From Enterobacter cloacae complex sp. R_G8 (GTDB lineage Bacteria; Pseudomonadota; Gammaproteobacteria; Enterobacterales; Enterobacteriaceae), in contig NZ_CP102246.1 of NCBI RefSeq assembly GCF_024599795.1, forward strand, positions 1 through 64,000: a DNA stretch of 64,000 nucleotides, written 5' to 3'. A program made the translations under genes and the position numbers. The notes under the pieces are model-generated. The model saw only the letters and a list, made by a program, of their open reading frames with translations, did not search any database and was not told the origin of the DNA. Of this stretch, positions 29,487 through 40,835 are shown piece by piece. Position 1 is the first letter of the stretch, and each line of letters starts with the position of its first letter.

Positions 29487-30610
29487 AACACCATCGCCTG
29501 GCGATTGTTCGCCAAAAGTATCGCCCGGATGGCGGGGCAGAACGCTTCGTGTCTCGCGCCCTTACCGCGCTGAGCAACCAAAATCTCGAGCTCAACGTCA
29601 TCACGCGCGAGTGGCAGGGTGAGAAACAGGACGACTGGCATATTCATATTTGCGATCCGCGTAAATGGGGCCGCATCAGCCGCGAACGCGGGTTTGCGCA
29701 TGCCGCACGCGCCCTCTGGCAGCAGCAACAATTTGATATTGTGCAAAGCCACGAGCGTATACCAGGCTGCGACATTTATCGTGCCGGCGATGGCGTACAC
29801 CGCCGCTGGCTGTTGCAGCGCGCGCGCATTCTGCCCGCCTGGCGCGCGCAAATGCTTATGCATGACCGCTATCATCGTTACGTAATGAATGCCGAACGTG
29901 AAATGTACCAGGCACCAGAGTTGAAAGCGGTTATCTGTAATGCGGAGATGATCAAACGCGAAATCGTTGAAGACTTTGATATTGACGCAAAAAAAATACA
30001 TGTGATTTATAATTCAATCGATTCCACCCGCTTCGTTCCGGCAGAAGAGGCACAGCGTATTGCACTGCGTCAGCAGTTTGGCTTGCCAACCGATGCCGTC
30101 ATATTCTGCTTCGTAGGGTCAGGATTTGAACGAAAAGGATTGGCCAGCGCTATACGTGCCGTCGCAGGAACCGCGGCGTGGCTGATTGTGGTTGGGCAGG
30201 ATAAAGCAGAACGTCGCTATCGCGACCTCGCCCGTTCATTGGGCTGCGAGGGGCAGATCCGCTTTCTGGGGATGCAAAAAGAGACGTTACCATTTTATCA
30301 GCTATCTGATGGTTTACTGCTACCAACGCTGTATGATCCCTTTCCTAACGTCATTCTTGAAGCGATGGCCTGCGGTTTGCCTGTCATTACTTCAGAGAGT
30401 TGCGGTGGGGCAGAATTTATTCAGCAAGGCCAGAACGGATTTTACTGTGACGCACTTGATATCAGCACATTGAAGGAGGCGGTTGCGGCCACCCCTTCGC
30501 TGGAAAAAAATAACAATATGGGACGGGCGGCACGTGAACGAGTAAAAGACGCCACCCCCGAGAAACTGTCAAGTCAGCTTATTTCGCTTTATCAAAAATT
30601 ACTGGATTAA
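29483..30610 (+). CDS. wabG: Core glycosyltransferase family 4, WabG-like
   Basis: 375-residue GT4 enzyme. The N-terminus LAIVRQKYRPDGGAERFVSRAL and the segments QSHERIPGCDIYRAGDGVHRRWL and GSGFERKGLASAIRAV match, as far as I recall, Klebsiella WabG, which transfers galacturonic acid to HepII, rather than E. coli WaaG. The sugar-nucleotide site reads LLPTLYDPFPNVILEAMACGLP. Its ATG overlaps the waaQ stop. A WabG function would predict a core with GalA instead of phosphate on heptose. Specificity should be seen as inferred. Confidence 0.8.
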   Translation: MKHHRLAIVRQKYRPDGGAERFVSRALTALSNQNLELNVITREWQGEKQDDWHIHICDPRKWGRISRERGFAHAARALWQQQQFDIVQSHERIPGCDIYRAGDGVHRRWLLQRARILPAWRAQMLMHDRYHRYVMNAEREMYQAPELKAVICNAEMIKREIVEDFDIDAKKIHVIYNSIDSTRFVPAEEAQRIALRQQFGLPTDAVIFCFVGSGFERKGLASAIRAVAGTAAWLIVVGQDKAERRYRDLARSLGCEGQIRFLGMQKETLPFYQLSDGLLLPTLYDPFPNVILEAMACGLPVITSESCGGAEFIQQGQNGFYCDALDISTLKEAVAATPSLEKNNNMGRAARERVKDATPEKLSSQLISLYQKLLD

Positions 30611-30612
30611 AA

Positions 30613-31713
30613 ATGCGCATCCTAATGATTATTGATGGTTTACCCGGTGGAGGAGCTGAAAAAACGGTTCTTACACTCTCCAGCGGATTAACAGAGATGG
30701 GACACCAGGTCTCCCTGTTCTCACTGCGGAAAGTGTGCGACTACGCCATTCCGGAAGGCATCGATTATCAGGTTGTTCAGGATACCTGCAAAAAACCGTG
30801 GCGGAAGCTGACAGAGATCCCACGCCGCGCCAGACTGCTGGATCAGGCTATCGAGCGGGCAGAACGCAGCGGTAAATTTGATGTGGTGTTCTCCCATCTG
30901 CACAAAACTGACCGCATCGTGGCGCACTGCCGTGCGCTGGAACGCGATAAAGTCTGGTTCTGCGTGCATGGCATGTTCTCGTTCTCCTACCTTCGTCATC
31001 GCCGCGGGCTTTCACGCTGGTTTAAACACACTAAAATTCGCCATACCTACGAAAACCGCAACGTGGTGGCTGTCTCAGGCGCGGTGTTGAAAGATCTTTC
31101 CCAGACGCTGGCCCTGAATCTCCGGCGCACGGCGGTAATCCATAATCCTTTTGATATTCCTGAAATCCAGCGTCTGGCGGACGCCCCCTTTGAGATGCAG
31201 GGAAAGGATTACATTATTCATGTTGGACGCTTCCATGAACACAAACGTCATGACCGCCTGTTACGGGCGTTCGCACTGAGCCAGCTCGACACCACGCTGG
31301 TCATGATGGGCAATGGCTCTGAGGCTAAAATTCAAAAACTTAAGCAGCTTGCCCGCGAGTTAGGTATCGAAGACAAAACGGTTTTCCGCCCGTTTGAATC
31401 CAATCCTTATCCCTGGATAAAAGGGGCACGCCTTTTAGTGTTAAGTTCTGACTGCGAAGGTTTTGGTAATGTGCTGGTTGAGTCCATTATCTGCCAGACG
31501 CCACCTGTCAGTACAAATTGTCCCGGTGGCCCTGCCGAAATTCTTACGGGAGCCTTATCCCGCGGTCTGGCAGAGTTGAATGACGAGTCACTGGCAAAAA
31601 CGCTGGCGGATATTTACAGCTCTCCACCGGTCGTTGATCGCGCAACTATTGCTTCGTTCGGTATCAATGCCATTTGCCAGCAATACATTGCTTTGGTCGA
31701 CAATCAAAAATAA
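30613..31713 (+). CDS. wabH: Core glycosyltransferase family 4, WabH-like
   Basis: 366-residue GT4 enzyme: MRILMIIDGLPGGGAEKTVLTL at the N-terminus, HVGRFHEHKRHDRLLRAFALS at the start of the donor domain, and LSSDCEGFGNVLVESIICQTP with the E-x7-E pair. In Klebsiella the next gene after wabG is wabH (GlcNAc transferase to the core GalA), and order and motifs agree. A GlcNAc transferase followed by a deacetylase would fit the WabN-like gene at 27309. It starts 2 bp after wabG. Donor and acceptor are inferred. Confidence 0.7.
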   Translation: MRILMIIDGLPGGGAEKTVLTLSSGLTEMGHQVSLFSLRKVCDYAIPEGIDYQVVQDTCKKPWRKLTEIPRRARLLDQAIERAERSGKFDVVFSHLHKTDRIVAHCRALERDKVWFCVHGMFSFSYLRHRRGLSRWFKHTKIRHTYENRNVVAVSGAVLKDLSQTLALNLRRTAVIHNPFDIPEIQRLADAPFEMQGKDYIIHVGRFHEHKRHDRLLRAFALSQLDTTLVMMGNGSEAKIQKLKQLARELGIEDKTVFRPFESNPYPWIKGARLLVLSSDCEGFGNVLVESIICQTPPVSTNCPGGPAEILTGALSRGLAELNDESLAKTLADIYSSPPVVDRATIASFGINAICQQYIALVDNQK

Positions 31714-31724
31714 TCAGGTTTCTT

Positions 31725-32714
31725 ATGCAAAATTCAGCGCCATTATTAAGCGTGGTGGTAGCCGTTTATAACGGTGAAGCTTTCCTGGATCAGTTCTTTA
31801 CCTGCCTTGTGAATCAACGCATCGACAGTATGGAAGTCATCATCGTCAATGACGGCTCCACTGATCGTTCGATGCAGATCGTTGAAAACTGGCGCGAAAA
31901 ACTGCCGCAGATGCAGGTTATTGAACAGCAAAACCAGGGTGTATCCATCGCGCGTAATACCGGTCTGGCCGTCGCGACGGGCCAATATCTCTCGTTTCCT
32001 GATATTGATGATGTCTTCAAACCCGGCATGTATCAGCACCTGCTTGATATGGCGGTCACGCAACGTCTTGATGTCGCTACCTGTAACGGCAACTACGTCT
32101 GGGAAAATAATAAGAAGCCTTCACGCCCTATTTTCCCTGAAGACAAACTGGCATCAACGGGCGTCATGTCCGGCCCTGCATGGCTCAAAATGGCGCTCGA
32201 CTCCCGTAAGTTCCTGCACGTGACCTGGCTGAACATCTATCGTCATGACTTTATTCGCGAGCACGGTTTTCACTTTGAACCGGGACTGCGCCATCAGGAT
32301 ATTCCGTGGACCACCGAAGTGCTGCTGGCGGCGGAGCGGGTGCAGTACACCAGTGAACGTTACTACGACTATTACATTCATTCGGCGTCCGTTTCACATA
32401 TGCCGGACAATGATGACACGCTCATTCGTTCGGCGCGTCACTACATGAAAATCCTGCAGATGCTCGATGCCATCAACCAGCGCTACCCTGATAAAGTGAA
32501 AGGGATCCCTGCATGCCACTGGCAAATTGCCAAAGAAGGGCTGGGAATTATTCATACTTTCGACAATATGAAAGATGAACAGAAAAAAGCATTTATTATC
32601 AAAGAGTTTTTCGAGAAAGGGATCTGGAAACTCATCTGGAAAAGTGCAAAAAGTCCACGACTGCGCTGGCGACTGGGCCGTCGTTACTTCCGTTTGAAGC
32701 GCTATCTGGCATAA
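31725..32714 (+). CDS. Glycosyltransferase family 2
   Basis: 329-residue GT-A enzyme from the ATG at 31725, 11 bp after the previous gene; the longer frame overlaps that gene and lacks a ribosome site. Motifs: LSVVVAVYNGEAFLDQFF, EVIIVNDGSTDRS and FPDIDDVFKPGMY, where the usual DxD reads DIDD. A C-terminal basic region (LRWRLGRRYFRLKRYLA) may contact the membrane. It is the last core transferase before waaA. Its sugar is unknown. Confidence 0.8.
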   Translation: MQNSAPLLSVVVAVYNGEAFLDQFFTCLVNQRIDSMEVIIVNDGSTDRSMQIVENWREKLPQMQVIEQQNQGVSIARNTGLAVATGQYLSFPDIDDVFKPGMYQHLLDMAVTQRLDVATCNGNYVWENNKKPSRPIFPEDKLASTGVMSGPAWLKMALDSRKFLHVTWLNIYRHDFIREHGFHFEPGLRHQDIPWTTEVLLAAERVQYTSERYYDYYIHSASVSHMPDNDDTLIRSARHYMKILQMLDAINQRYPDKVKGIPACHWQIAKEGLGIIHTFDNMKDEQKKAFIIKEFFEKGIWKLIWKSAKSPRLRWRLGRRYFRLKRYLA

Positions 32715-32780
32715 GAGATAGCTTTACCTGGCCCAAATGCTTAGAATTTGCCCGCCGAAACTAAAAAGACGGATAATCGC

Positions 32781-34055
32781 TTGGAATTGTTGTATACCGC
32801 CCTGCTCTACATCATTCAACCACTGGTGTGGCTGAGACTGCTGCTTCGTAGCCGTAAAGCGCCTGCGTATCGAAAACGCTGGGCTGAACGCTATGGCTTC
32901 TGCCGCAATAAAGTTGCCCCGGACGGTATTTTGCTGCATTCCGTTTCTGTTGGCGAAACGCTGGCAGCGATCCCGCTGGTTCGCGCCCTGCGTCACCGCT
33001 ACCCGTCACTGCCGATCACCGTTACCACCATGACGCCGACCGGCTCTGAGCGCGTGATGTCCGCCTTCGGTAAAGATGTCCATCATGTCTATCTGCCTTA
33101 CGATCTCCCCTGCGCCATGAACCGTTTCCTGGAAACCGTTCGCCCTAAACTGGTGATCGTGATGGAAACCGAGCTGTGGCCGAATATGATTTCCGCCCTG
33201 CATGCCCGCAAAATCCCCCTGGTGATCGCTAACGCTCGCCTGTCAGAGCGTTCGGCAAAAGGCTACGGCAAGCTGGGGAAATTTATGCGCCGCCTGCTGA
33301 GCAAGATCACACTGATTGCTGCGCAAAACGAAGAAGACGCAGCGCGTTTTATTGCGCTGGGTCTGAAACGCAACCAGCTGGCGGTGACCGGCAGCCTGAA
33401 ATTCGATATCTCTGTCACGCCTGAACTCGCCGCCCGTGCCATAACGCTGCGTCGCCAGTGGGCACCGCGTCGCCAGGTCTGGATTGCGACCAGCACCCAT
33501 GAGGGTGAAGAAACGATCATGCTGCAGGCACACCGTAAGCTGCTTGAGAAATTCCCCGATTTACTGCTGATTCTGGTGCCTCGCCATCCTGAGCGTTTTA
33601 AAGACGCCCGCGAAATGGTGCAAAAAGGTGGCTTCAGCTTCACCCTGCGCAGCAGCGGTGAGATCCCCTCCAGCAGCACCCAGGTGGTCATTGGCGATAC
33701 CATGGGCGAACTGATGCTGCTGTATGGCATCGCTGACCTGGCCTTTGTTGGCGGCAGCCTGGTGGAGCGTGGCGGTCATAACCCGCTGGAGCCAGCGGCC
33801 CATGCCATTCCCGTGCTGATGGGCCCACATACCTTTAACTTCAAAGATATCTGTGCAAAATTGCAGCAAGCCGAAGGGTTAATTACCGTGACCGATGCGG
33901 ATTCGGTGGTCAAAGAGGTCTCGACCCTGCTGACCGACGAAGATTACCGCCTGTGGTACGGTCGTCATGCTGTCGAAGTACTGCATCAGAACCAGGGTGC
34001 CCTCACCCGTCTGCTGCAGCTTCTGCAACCTTATCTGCCGCAACGGAGCCACTAA
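32781..34055 (+). CDS. waaA: 3-deoxy-D-manno-octulosonic acid transferase WaaA
   Basis: GT30 enzyme (KdtA) that adds two Kdo residues to lipid IVA; essential for LPS. TTG at 32781 gives 424 residues starting with an N-terminal membrane anchor ([20 protein letters not shown]); E. coli has 425. The open frame extends 11 codons upstream to another TTG. Conserved segments are [18 protein letters not shown] with the catalytic Glu, [10 protein letters not shown], and [19 protein letters not shown] near the donor site. Its TAA overlaps the waaE ATG (TAATG), so the two are coupled. Confidence 0.95.
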   Translation: MELLYTALLYIIQPLVWLRLLLRSRKAPAYRKRWAERYGFCRNKVAPDGILLHSVSVGETLAAIPLVRALRHRYPSLPITVTTMTPTGSERVMSAFGKDVHHVYLPYDLPCAMNRFLETVRPKLVIVMETELWPNMISALHARKIPLVIANARLSERSAKGYGKLGKFMRRLLSKITLIAAQNEEDAARFIALGLKRNQLAVTGSLKFDISVTPELAARAITLRRQWAPRRQVWIATSTHEGEETIMLQAHRKLLEKFPDLLLILVPRHPERFKDAREMVQKGGFSFTLRSSGEIPSSSTQVVIGDTMGELMLLYGIADLAFVGGSLVERGGHNPLEPAAHAIPVLMGPHTFNFKDICAKLQQAEGLITVTDADSVVKEVSTLLTDEDYRLWYGRHAVEVLHQNQGALTRLLQLLQPYLPQRSH

Positions 34056-34825
34056 TGTCAACGCGCCTGTCGGTCGTTCTGATCGCCAAAAACGCTGCCG
34101 ACCTGCTTCCGGATTGCCTGGCCTCCGTTGCCTGGGCTGACGAAATTATCCTGCTCGACTCCGGCAGTGAAGACAACACGGCGGACGTTGCCCGCGCAGC
34201 GGGTGCAAAAGTCTATACCAACACCGACTGGCAAGGTTATGGTATCCAGCGCCAGCGCGCGCAGGGATATGCCACCGGTGATTATGTACTGATGCTCGAC
34301 ACAGACGAGCGCATCACGCCGGAGTTGCGTCAGGCCATTCAGGCGGTGCTCGCCGCACCAACGCCGGGCACGGTCTACAGCATTGCGCGTCGCAACTACT
34401 TCCTCGGCCGTTTTATGCGTCACAGCGGCTGGTACCCCGACCGGGTCACGCGCCTCTACGAGCGCGAGCGGTATCAGTACAATGATAATCTGGTCCATGA
34501 ATCCCTGGCCTGCGACAGTGCGCCTGTCGTCCCTCTGACGGGCGATCTTTTGCACCTGACCTGTCGGGATTTCGCCAGCTTCCAGCGAAAACAGCTCAAC
34601 TACGCCACCGCATGGGCGCAGGAGCGCCATCAGCGTGGCAAGAAAGCCACGCTGACCGGTATCTTCACCCACACGCTGGGGGCATTTCTGAAAACGCTGC
34701 TGCTGCGTGGGGGCGTGCTGGACGGTAAACAGGGCTGGTTACTGGCCGTGGTAAATGCCCAGTATACTTTCAACAAATACACCGAGCTGTGGGCGCTCAG
34801 CCGCGGCTACTCAGAGAAAACGTGA
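34055..34825 (+). CDS. waaE: LPS core beta-glucosyltransferase WaaE
   Basis: GT2 enzyme (KdtX) known in Klebsiella and Serratia to add a beta-glucose to HepI of the inner core. The ATG at 34055 gives 256 residues: [32 protein letters not shown] and [12 protein letters not shown] with the DTD metal motif. A conserved tail follows, [14 protein letters not shown] and [18 protein letters not shown]. It overlaps waaA by one base and precedes coaD by 3 bp, the same order as in Klebsiella. E. coli lacks this gene, which supports the non-Escherichia assignment. Confidence 0.93.
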   Translation: MSTRLSVVLIAKNAADLLPDCLASVAWADEIILLDSGSEDNTADVARAAGAKVYTNTDWQGYGIQRQRAQGYATGDYVLMLDTDERITPELRQAIQAVLAAPTPGTVYSIARRNYFLGRFMRHSGWYPDRVTRLYERERYQYNDNLVHESLACDSAPVVPLTGDLLHLTCRDFASFQRKQLNYATAWAQERHQRGKKATLTGIFTHTLGAFLKTLLLRGGVLDGKQGWLLAVVNAQYTFNKYTELWALSRGYSEKT

Positions 34826-35308
<483 letters not shown>

Positions 35309-35310
35309 CG

Positions 35311-36120
35311 CTATTTCTGGCACTGACGGCAATAGAATGTGGCGCGCTGGGCATGCTTTGTTGCGATGATCGGCGTTCCACACACCCTACACGGCTCGCC
35401 TTTGCGGCCATACACCTGCAGCTCCTGAGCAAAATAACCCGGTTTACCGTCGCTTTGCAGGAAGTCCTTCAGCGTCGTTCCCCCCTGTTCAATTGAGCGA
35501 AGCAGTACCGCTTTAATCACCCGCACCAGCAGCTCACACTCCTGCGCCGACAGCGAAGAGGCCAGCCGATCGGGATGGATCCCGGCTGCAAACAGCGATT
35601 CGCTGGCATAGATATTCCCCACGCCGACCACCAGCTTGTTATCCATCAGCCAGGGTTTAATCGGGGTTTTCTTTTTCGCACACTTCGCTTTCAGGTATTC
35701 CGCGTTAAACGCTTCTGAAAGCGGCTCAGGCCCCAGATGTGCCAGTACGCTATGTCCTTCCAGTTCTTTGGTCCACAACCATGCGCCAAAGCGACGCGGA
35801 TCGGTATAACGCAGTACTTTGCCGTTACTCATCACCAGATCGACGTGGTCGTGCTTTTCCGCAGGCAGCTCTTCAGTGAGGATCCGCAGGCTGCCGGACA
35901 TGCCAAGATGAATGATAATCCAGCCATCGGGCAGCTCCAGCAGCAGATACTTCGCGCGGCGCTGAACGCTGAGGATCGGTTTATCGCTTAACGCATGGAT
36001 CTCATCAGAAACCGGCCAACGGAGGCGGCCGTTACGAACGGTAGCATGAAGAATGGTCGCGCCGACCAGATGCGGCTCAATACCGCGGCGGCTGGTCTCC
36101 ACCTCAGGTAATTCAGGCAT
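35311..36120 (-). CDS. mutM: Formamidopyrimidine-DNA glycosylase
   Basis: Base-excision repair glycosylase/AP lyase that removes 8-oxoguanine and Fapy lesions. The ATG at 36120 behind CGGAGGAATC gives 269 residues with the mature N-terminus P-E-L-P-E-V (catalytic P2 and E3), K57-region [10 protein letters not shown], the H2TH segment [11 protein letters not shown] and a C-terminal zinc finger CRVCGTPI...FYCRQC. Last gene downstream of rpmB-rpmG, from which it is separated by a terminator hairpin. Confidence 0.97.
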   Translation of the reverse strand: MPELPEVETSRRGIEPHLVGATILHATVRNGRLRWPVSDEIHALSDKPILSVQRRAKYLLLELPDGWIIIHLGMSGSLRILTEELPAEKHDHVDLVMSNGKVLRYTDPRRFGAWLWTKELEGHSVLAHLGPEPLSEAFNAEYLKAKCAKKKTPIKPWLMDNKLVVGVGNIYASESLFAAGIHPDRLASSLSAQECELLVRVIKAVLLRSIEQGGTTLKDFLQSDGKPGYFAQELQVYGRKGEPCRVCGTPIIATKHAQRATFYCRQCQK

Positions 36121-36148
36121 GATTCCTCCGTAGTAAGATGCAGAATGC

Positions 36149-36175
36149 AAAAAACCCCGCAGTTGCGGGGTTTTT
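36149..36175. terminator. Terminator between rpmG and mutM
   Basis: CCCCGC/GCGGGG stem with loop AGTT, flanked by A-run and T-run, so it can act on both strands. On the minus strand it closes rpmB-rpmG ahead of mutM; the mutM start lies just beyond it. Confidence 0.85.
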
Positions 36176-36194
36176 CAATACAAGGAGACTAAAA

Positions 36195-36365
<171 letters not shown>

Positions 36366-36384
36366 TTATTTCCTCTTTAAGTAC

Positions 36385-36642
<258 letters not shown>

Positions 36643-36838
36643 TTAGCTCGAGCTTCGTATGGGGTATCGGCGCCTCGTCAGGCTTTACAGCCCGGTCATC
36701 GCATAGTTCTATTGAACTCTCGATTGCCAGGCCCAAATGCCAAACCCGAGATTCTCAAAGGTGGCGTAGTATACGCTGACTCGGCGGTGTGCTCAAGTCC
36801 CGAACAGACAAAGATCCCGATGGATCGCGAGAAATAGC

Positions 36839-37507
36839 CTAAATCCAGCCATGTTCTGCAAAAGAAAGGTACTCTCCGCGGCCAATTATCAGATGGTCCA
36901 GCACACGAATGTCCATGAATTGACAGCATTTGACAATGCGGTCGGTGATCTCTTTGTCAGCTCTGCTTGGTTCTGCACAGCCAGAGGGGTGATTATGCGC
37001 GAGTATCACGCCGGCTGCATTCAATTTTATTGCTTCCCGCACAATTTCACGCGGATGAACCTCTACATGGCTGAGCGTGCCCGAGAAAAGATGGCTATGC
37101 TTGAGCACCCGGTTCCGGTTGTCGAGAAAGATCACCATAAAGATCTCGCGTTCAATATCGGTTAACTGGCTTTGCAGAAACTCACGCGTCATCGCAGGGG
37201 TCAGTATCGGGTCTTCCTCCTGCATGCGAACACACTGGAAACGGCGGGCCAGTTCGGCAATCCCCTTAAGCTGGGCATATTTCGCCACACCGATGCCCTC
37301 CACATGCGCAAACTCCGCCAGTTCCGCCGTCATCAGACCGTACAGTGAGCCAAAATGGCCTATCAGATCTTTTGCCAGCGTAAAGACCGTTTTGCCCGGC
37401 GTACCGGTGCGCAAAAAAAGCGCCAGCAGTTCATCATCTTTTAGTAAGGTGACGCCATAGCGCAGCATTTTTTCTCGCGGCAACAGCAGTTCGTCCTCTT
37501 CTTCCAT
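36839..37507 (-). CDS. radC: RadC family protein (JAB/MPN domain)
   Basis: 222-residue protein with an N-terminal helix-hairpin-helix-like part (about 1-95, [18 protein letters not shown]) and a C-terminal JAB1/MPN domain. The latter has [14 protein letters not shown] and the metal-binding motif [15 protein letters not shown], which fits a metal-dependent hydrolase fold. The historical link to DNA repair in E. coli was not upheld, so its role is open. The ATG at 37507 lies behind AGGGAGAAA and gives the family length; the open frame extends upstream without support. Divergent from coaBC. Confidence 0.93.
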   Translation of the reverse strand: MEEEDELLLPREKMLRYGVTLLKDDELLALFLRTGTPGKTVFTLAKDLIGHFGSLYGLMTAELAEFAHVEGIGVAKYAQLKGIAELARRFQCVRMQEEDPILTPAMTREFLQSQLTDIEREIFMVIFLDNRNRVLKHSHLFSGTLSHVEVHPREIVREAIKLNAAGVILAHNHPSGCAEPSRADKEITDRIVKCCQFMDIRVLDHLIIGRGEYLSFAEHGWI

Positions 37508-37675
37508 GCTTTTTCTCCCTGTTTTTGCCGATATTGCCACAGGCCAATCAGATGCCTGACACTCATGTCTCGTTCTTGCGTAACGCCTCGCAAAGTGACT
37601 GAAGGACAAGATCACCCCGTTTTTGGGATTGTGATAAAATGCCCGCTCTCTGGTGAAACCCAACAGGAAAGAATC

Positions 37676-38890
37676 ATGATGAGCCTGGCCGGTAAAAAAA
37701 TCGTTCTTGGCGTAAGCGGCGGCATTGCAGCCTATAAAGCGCCGGAACTGGTGCGTCGTCTGCGCGAGCGCGGGGCCGACGTACGGGTCGCGATAACCGA
37801 AGGTGGAAAAGCCTTTATCACTCCTTTGAGCCTGCAGGCCGTTTCAGGATACCCGGTATCTGACAGCCTGCTTGACCCTGCCGCAGAAGCCGCGATGGGC
37901 CATATTGAGCTTGGGAAATGGGCAGACCTGGTTATCCTTGCCCCCGCCACGGCCGATTTGATTGCCCGCGTCGCCGCCGGGATGGCAAACGATCTGGTCT
38001 CGACCATTTGTCTGGCCACCCCCGCCCCTGTTGCCGTTGTGCCGGCCATGAATCAGCAGATGTATCGTAATGCCGCGACCCAGCATAATCTGGAGACGCT
38101 GGCCACTCGCGGCCTGCTGATCTGGGGCCCGGACAGCGGGAGCCAGGCCTGTGGCGATGTCGGTCCAGGTCGTATGCTTGATCCATTGACTATCGTCGAT
38201 CTGGCCGCGGCCCATTTTTCGCCTGTCAACGACCTGCAACATCTCAACATCATGATTACTGCGGGCCCAACGCGTGAGCCGCTGGATCCGGTACGCTACA
38301 TTACCAACCACAGCTCCGGTAAAATGGGCTTTGCGATTGCTGCCGCAGCGGCAAAACGCGGCGCGAATGTCACGCTGGTCAGTGGCCCGGTCTCATTGCC
38401 TACGCCGCCCTTTGTGCAGCGTATTGACGTCACCACCGCGCTGGAAATGGAAGCCGCGGTACAGGCCCATGCGCAAAACCAGCAGATTTTTATCGGTTGT
38501 GCTGCCGTCGCGGACTACCGCGCAGAGACCATTTCCGATGCCAAAATCAAAAAGCAAGGCGATGAATTAACACTAAAAATGGTGAAAAACCCGGATATCG
38601 TTGCTGGTGTCGCCGCGCTGAAAACCCATCGTCCTTACGTTGTTGGGTTTGCCGCAGAAACAAATAATGTGGAAGAATATGCCCGGCAAAAACGTACCCG
38701 CAAAAACCTCGATTTGATTTGCGCGAATGACGTATCGCTGGCCACGCAAGGATTTAACAGCGACAGCAACGCACTGCACCTTTTCTGGCAGGATGGAGAT
38801 AAAATCTTACCGCTTGAGCGCAAGGAACTCCTGGGCCAACAATTACTGGACGAGATCGTTACCCGTTATGATGAAAAAAATCGACGTTAA
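37676..38890 (+). CDS. coaBC: Bifunctional CoA biosynthesis protein CoaBC (Dfp)
   Basis: N-terminal PPC decarboxylase (CoaC, FMN) and C-terminal phosphopantothenate-cysteine ligase (CoaB). The first ~190 residues show [16 protein letters not shown], the active-site His in [13 protein letters not shown], the PAMNQQMY motif and the Cys in [10 protein letters not shown]. The second half shows the ligase motif [20 protein letters not shown] and the [11 protein letters not shown] lysine region. Two ATGs (37676, 37679) follow AGGAAAGAA; either gives 403-404 residues. Three codons of E. coli near KKQATQGDE are absent here. Dut overlaps its 3' end. Confidence 0.96.
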   Translation: MMSLAGKKIVLGVSGGIAAYKAPELVRRLRERGADVRVAITEGGKAFITPLSLQAVSGYPVSDSLLDPAAEAAMGHIELGKWADLVILAPATADLIARVAAGMANDLVSTICLATPAPVAVVPAMNQQMYRNAATQHNLETLATRGLLIWGPDSGSQACGDVGPGRMLDPLTIVDLAAAHFSPVNDLQHLNIMITAGPTREPLDPVRYITNHSSGKMGFAIAAAAAKRGANVTLVSGPVSLPTPPFVQRIDVTTALEMEAAVQAHAQNQQIFIGCAAVADYRAETISDAKIKKQGDELTLKMVKNPDIVAGVAALKTHRPYVVGFAAETNNVEEYARQKRTRKNLDLICANDVSLATQGFNSDSNALHLFWQDGDKILPLERKELLGQQLLDEIVTRYDEKNRR

Positions 38891-39326
38891 GATTCTGGAC
38901 CCGCGTGTTGGCGAGCAATTCCCGCTGCCAACCTATGCCACCTCCGGCTCTGCCGGTCTTGACCTGCGCGCCTGTCTCGATGACGCCGTAGAACTGGCTC
39001 CGGGTGCGACCACCCTGATCCCAACGGGTCTGGCGATTCACATTGCTGACCCTTCACTGGCAGCGGTGATCCTGCCGCGTTCTGGTCTGGGTCATAAGCA
39101 TGGCGTCGTGCTGGGTAACCTGGTCGGCCTGATCGACTCTGACTACCAGGGCCAGCTGATGGTCTCCGTCTGGAACCGGGGTAAGGACAGCTTCACCATT
39201 GAGCCGGGCGAACGTATCGCGCAGATGGTCTTTGTACCGGTAGTGCAGGCAGAATTTAACCTGGTGGCAGACTTTGATGCCACCGACCGTGGCGAAGGCG
39301 GCTTCGGCCATTCCGGGCGCAAATAA
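38868..39326 (+). CDS. dut: Deoxyuridine 5'-triphosphate nucleotidohydrolase
   Basis: Hydrolyses dUTP to dUMP, preventing uracil in DNA and feeding dTMP synthesis. 152 residues from the first of two ATGs (38868 or 38871), inside the coaBC end. The five trimeric dUTPase motifs are visible: [40 protein letters not shown] and [10 protein letters not shown]. The overlap with coaBC indicates coupling, as in E. coli. Confidence 0.97.
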   Translation: MMKKIDVKILDPRVGEQFPLPTYATSGSAGLDLRACLDDAVELAPGATTLIPTGLAIHIADPSLAAVILPRSGLGHKHGVVLGNLVGLIDSDYQGQLMVSVWNRGKDSFTIEPGERIAQMVFVPVVQAEFNLVADFDATDRGEGGFGHSGRK

Positions 39327-39446
39327 CCGCCCGACAGACACGCATCTCACAGCGCCATAATGTCATAACAAACCGCAAACGTCAGTTTGCGGTCGCTGTG
39401 TGGATGCCAGCCTGACAAGTGCTTATTTTCAGGGGTATTTTGCAAC

Positions 39447-40043
39447 ATGGCAGAAAAACAAACCGCGAAAAGGAACCGTCGCGAAGAAATACTTCAATCT
39501 CTGGCTCTGATGCTTGAATCCAGCGATGGCAGTCAACGCATCACCACCGCAAAACTGGCCGCCTCGGTAGGCGTGTCTGAGGCGGCGCTGTACCGTCATT
39601 TTCCGAGCAAAACCCGGATGTTCGACAGCCTGATCGAGTTTATCGAAGACAGCCTGATCACGCGCATCAACCTGATTCTGAAAGACGAAAAAGACACCAC
39701 CGCGCGTCTGCGTCTGATTGTGCAGTTGATTCTGGGCTTTGGCGAACGTAACCCGGGCCTGACACGTATTCTGACTGGCCATGCGCTGATGTTTGAGCAG
39801 GACAGACTGCAGGGTCGCATTAACCAGCTTTTCGAGCGTATTGAAGCGCAGCTGCGCCAGGTACTGCGCGAGAAGAAAATGCGTGAAGGCGAAGGTTACA
39901 GCACGGATGAAACGCTGCTGGCAAGCCAGATCCTGGCGTTTTGCGAAGGGATGCTCTCTCGTTTTGTACGCAGTGAGTTCAAATACAGCCCAACGGACGA
40001 TTTCGACGCCCGTTGGCCGTTAGTGGCGGCGCAGTTGCAGTAA
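39447..40043 (+). CDS. slmA: Nucleoid occlusion factor SlmA
   Basis: TetR-family DNA-binding protein that blocks FtsZ ring assembly over the chromosome when bound to SBS sites. The ATG at 39447 gives 198 residues, equal to E. coli. HTH at about 28-52 ([23 protein letters not shown] written in part), followed by the FtsZ-interacting helical domain ([15 protein letters not shown]). It follows dut by 120 bp. Confidence 0.97.
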   Translation: MAEKQTAKRNRREEILQSLALMLESSDGSQRITTAKLAASVGVSEAALYRHFPSKTRMFDSLIEFIEDSLITRINLILKDEKDTTARLRLIVQLILGFGERNPGLTRILTGHALMFEQDRLQGRINQLFERIEAQLRQVLREKKMREGEGYSTDETLLASQILAFCEGMLSRFVRSEFKYSPTDDFDARWPLVAAQLQ

Positions 40044-40050
40044 CGTCGTT

Positions 40051-40120
40051 GCCGGATGGCGGCTACGCCTTATCCGGCCCACAAATTGCGCAGGCCCGGC
40101 AAGCGACGCGCCACCGGGCG
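40051..40120. repeat. REP/BIME element between slmA and pyrE
   Basis: GCCGGATGGCGGCTACGCC with TTATCCGGCC is a typical enterobacterial REP unit, and a second, inverted-type unit AGGCCCGGCAAGCG...CCACCGGGCG follows within 20 bp. It lies between the convergent slmA and pyrE ends, the usual position for such elements, and may protect both 3' ends. Confidence 0.85.
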
Positions 40121-40126
40121 ATTCCG

Positions 40127-40768
40127 TTACACGCCAAACTCTTCGCGATATGCCCGCACCGCAGCCAGATGATCCGCCATCTCTGGCTTCTCTTCCAGAT
40201 ACGCAATCAGGTCTTTCAGATTGATGATTGACGTCACTTTGCAGCTGTAATCACGTTCAACTTCCTGAATGGCCGAGATTTCACCGCGTCCCCGTTCCTG
40301 ACGGTCCAGAGAAATCAACACGCCAGCCAGCGTCGCGCCGTTGGCCTGGATAATCTCCATGGATTCGCGAATGGCGGTACCTGCGGTGATCACATCGTCC
40401 ACCAGCATCACACGGCCCTGCAGTGCGCTGCCGACCAGGTTTCCGCCTTCACCGTGCGTTTTAGCCTCTTTACGGTTAAAGCAGTACGGTACGTCGCGGT
40501 CATGGTGCTCTGCCAGCGCCACAGCGGTGGTCGTCGCAATCGGAATGCCTTTATAGGCAGGGCCAAACAGCAGGTCGAAATCAATCCCTGAATCCACCAG
40601 CGCTTCGGCATAAAAACGGCCTAACAGCGCCAGATCGCGCCCGGTATTAAACAGCCCGGCGTTGAAGAAATAGGGACTCTTGCGCCCGGATTTCAGCGTA
40701 AACTCGCCAAACTTGAGGACCTGCTTGTTAAGCGCAAACTCAATAAACTGGCGCTGATACGGTTTCAT
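40127..40768 (-). CDS. pyrE: Orotate phosphoribosyltransferase
   Basis: Converts orotate and PRPP to OMP in pyrimidine synthesis. The ATG at 40768 gives 213 residues as in E. coli. The PRPP-binding loop [13 protein letters not shown] lies near residue 119, and the catalytic flexible loop around [13 protein letters not shown] has its lysines. The leader between rph and pyrE contains an attenuator hairpin, consistent with UTP-sensitive expression. Confidence 0.97.
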   Translation of the reverse strand: MKPYQRQFIEFALNKQVLKFGEFTLKSGRKSPYFFNAGLFNTGRDLALLGRFYAEALVDSGIDFDLLFGPAYKGIPIATTTAVALAEHHDRDVPYCFNRKEAKTHGEGGNLVGSALQGRVMLVDDVITAGTAIRESMEIIQANGATLAGVLISLDRQERGRGEISAIQEVERDYSCKVTSIINLKDLIAYLEEKPEMADHLAAVRAYREEFGV

Positions 40769-40802
40769 GGATTCGCTCCTTTGTCTTTTCTGTCTTACAG
40801 GC

Positions 40803-40828
40803 AAAAAAAAGGCGACTCATCAGTCGCC
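40803..40828 (-). terminator. pyrE attenuator
   Basis: GGCGACT and AGTCGCC form a 7-bp GC-rich stem with loop CATC; on the minus strand it is followed by eight T. It lies between the rph stop (7 bp away) and pyrE. In E. coli this attenuator is controlled by UTP-dependent coupling of rph translation with transcription. Confidence 0.9.
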
Positions 40829-40835
40829 TTTAAAA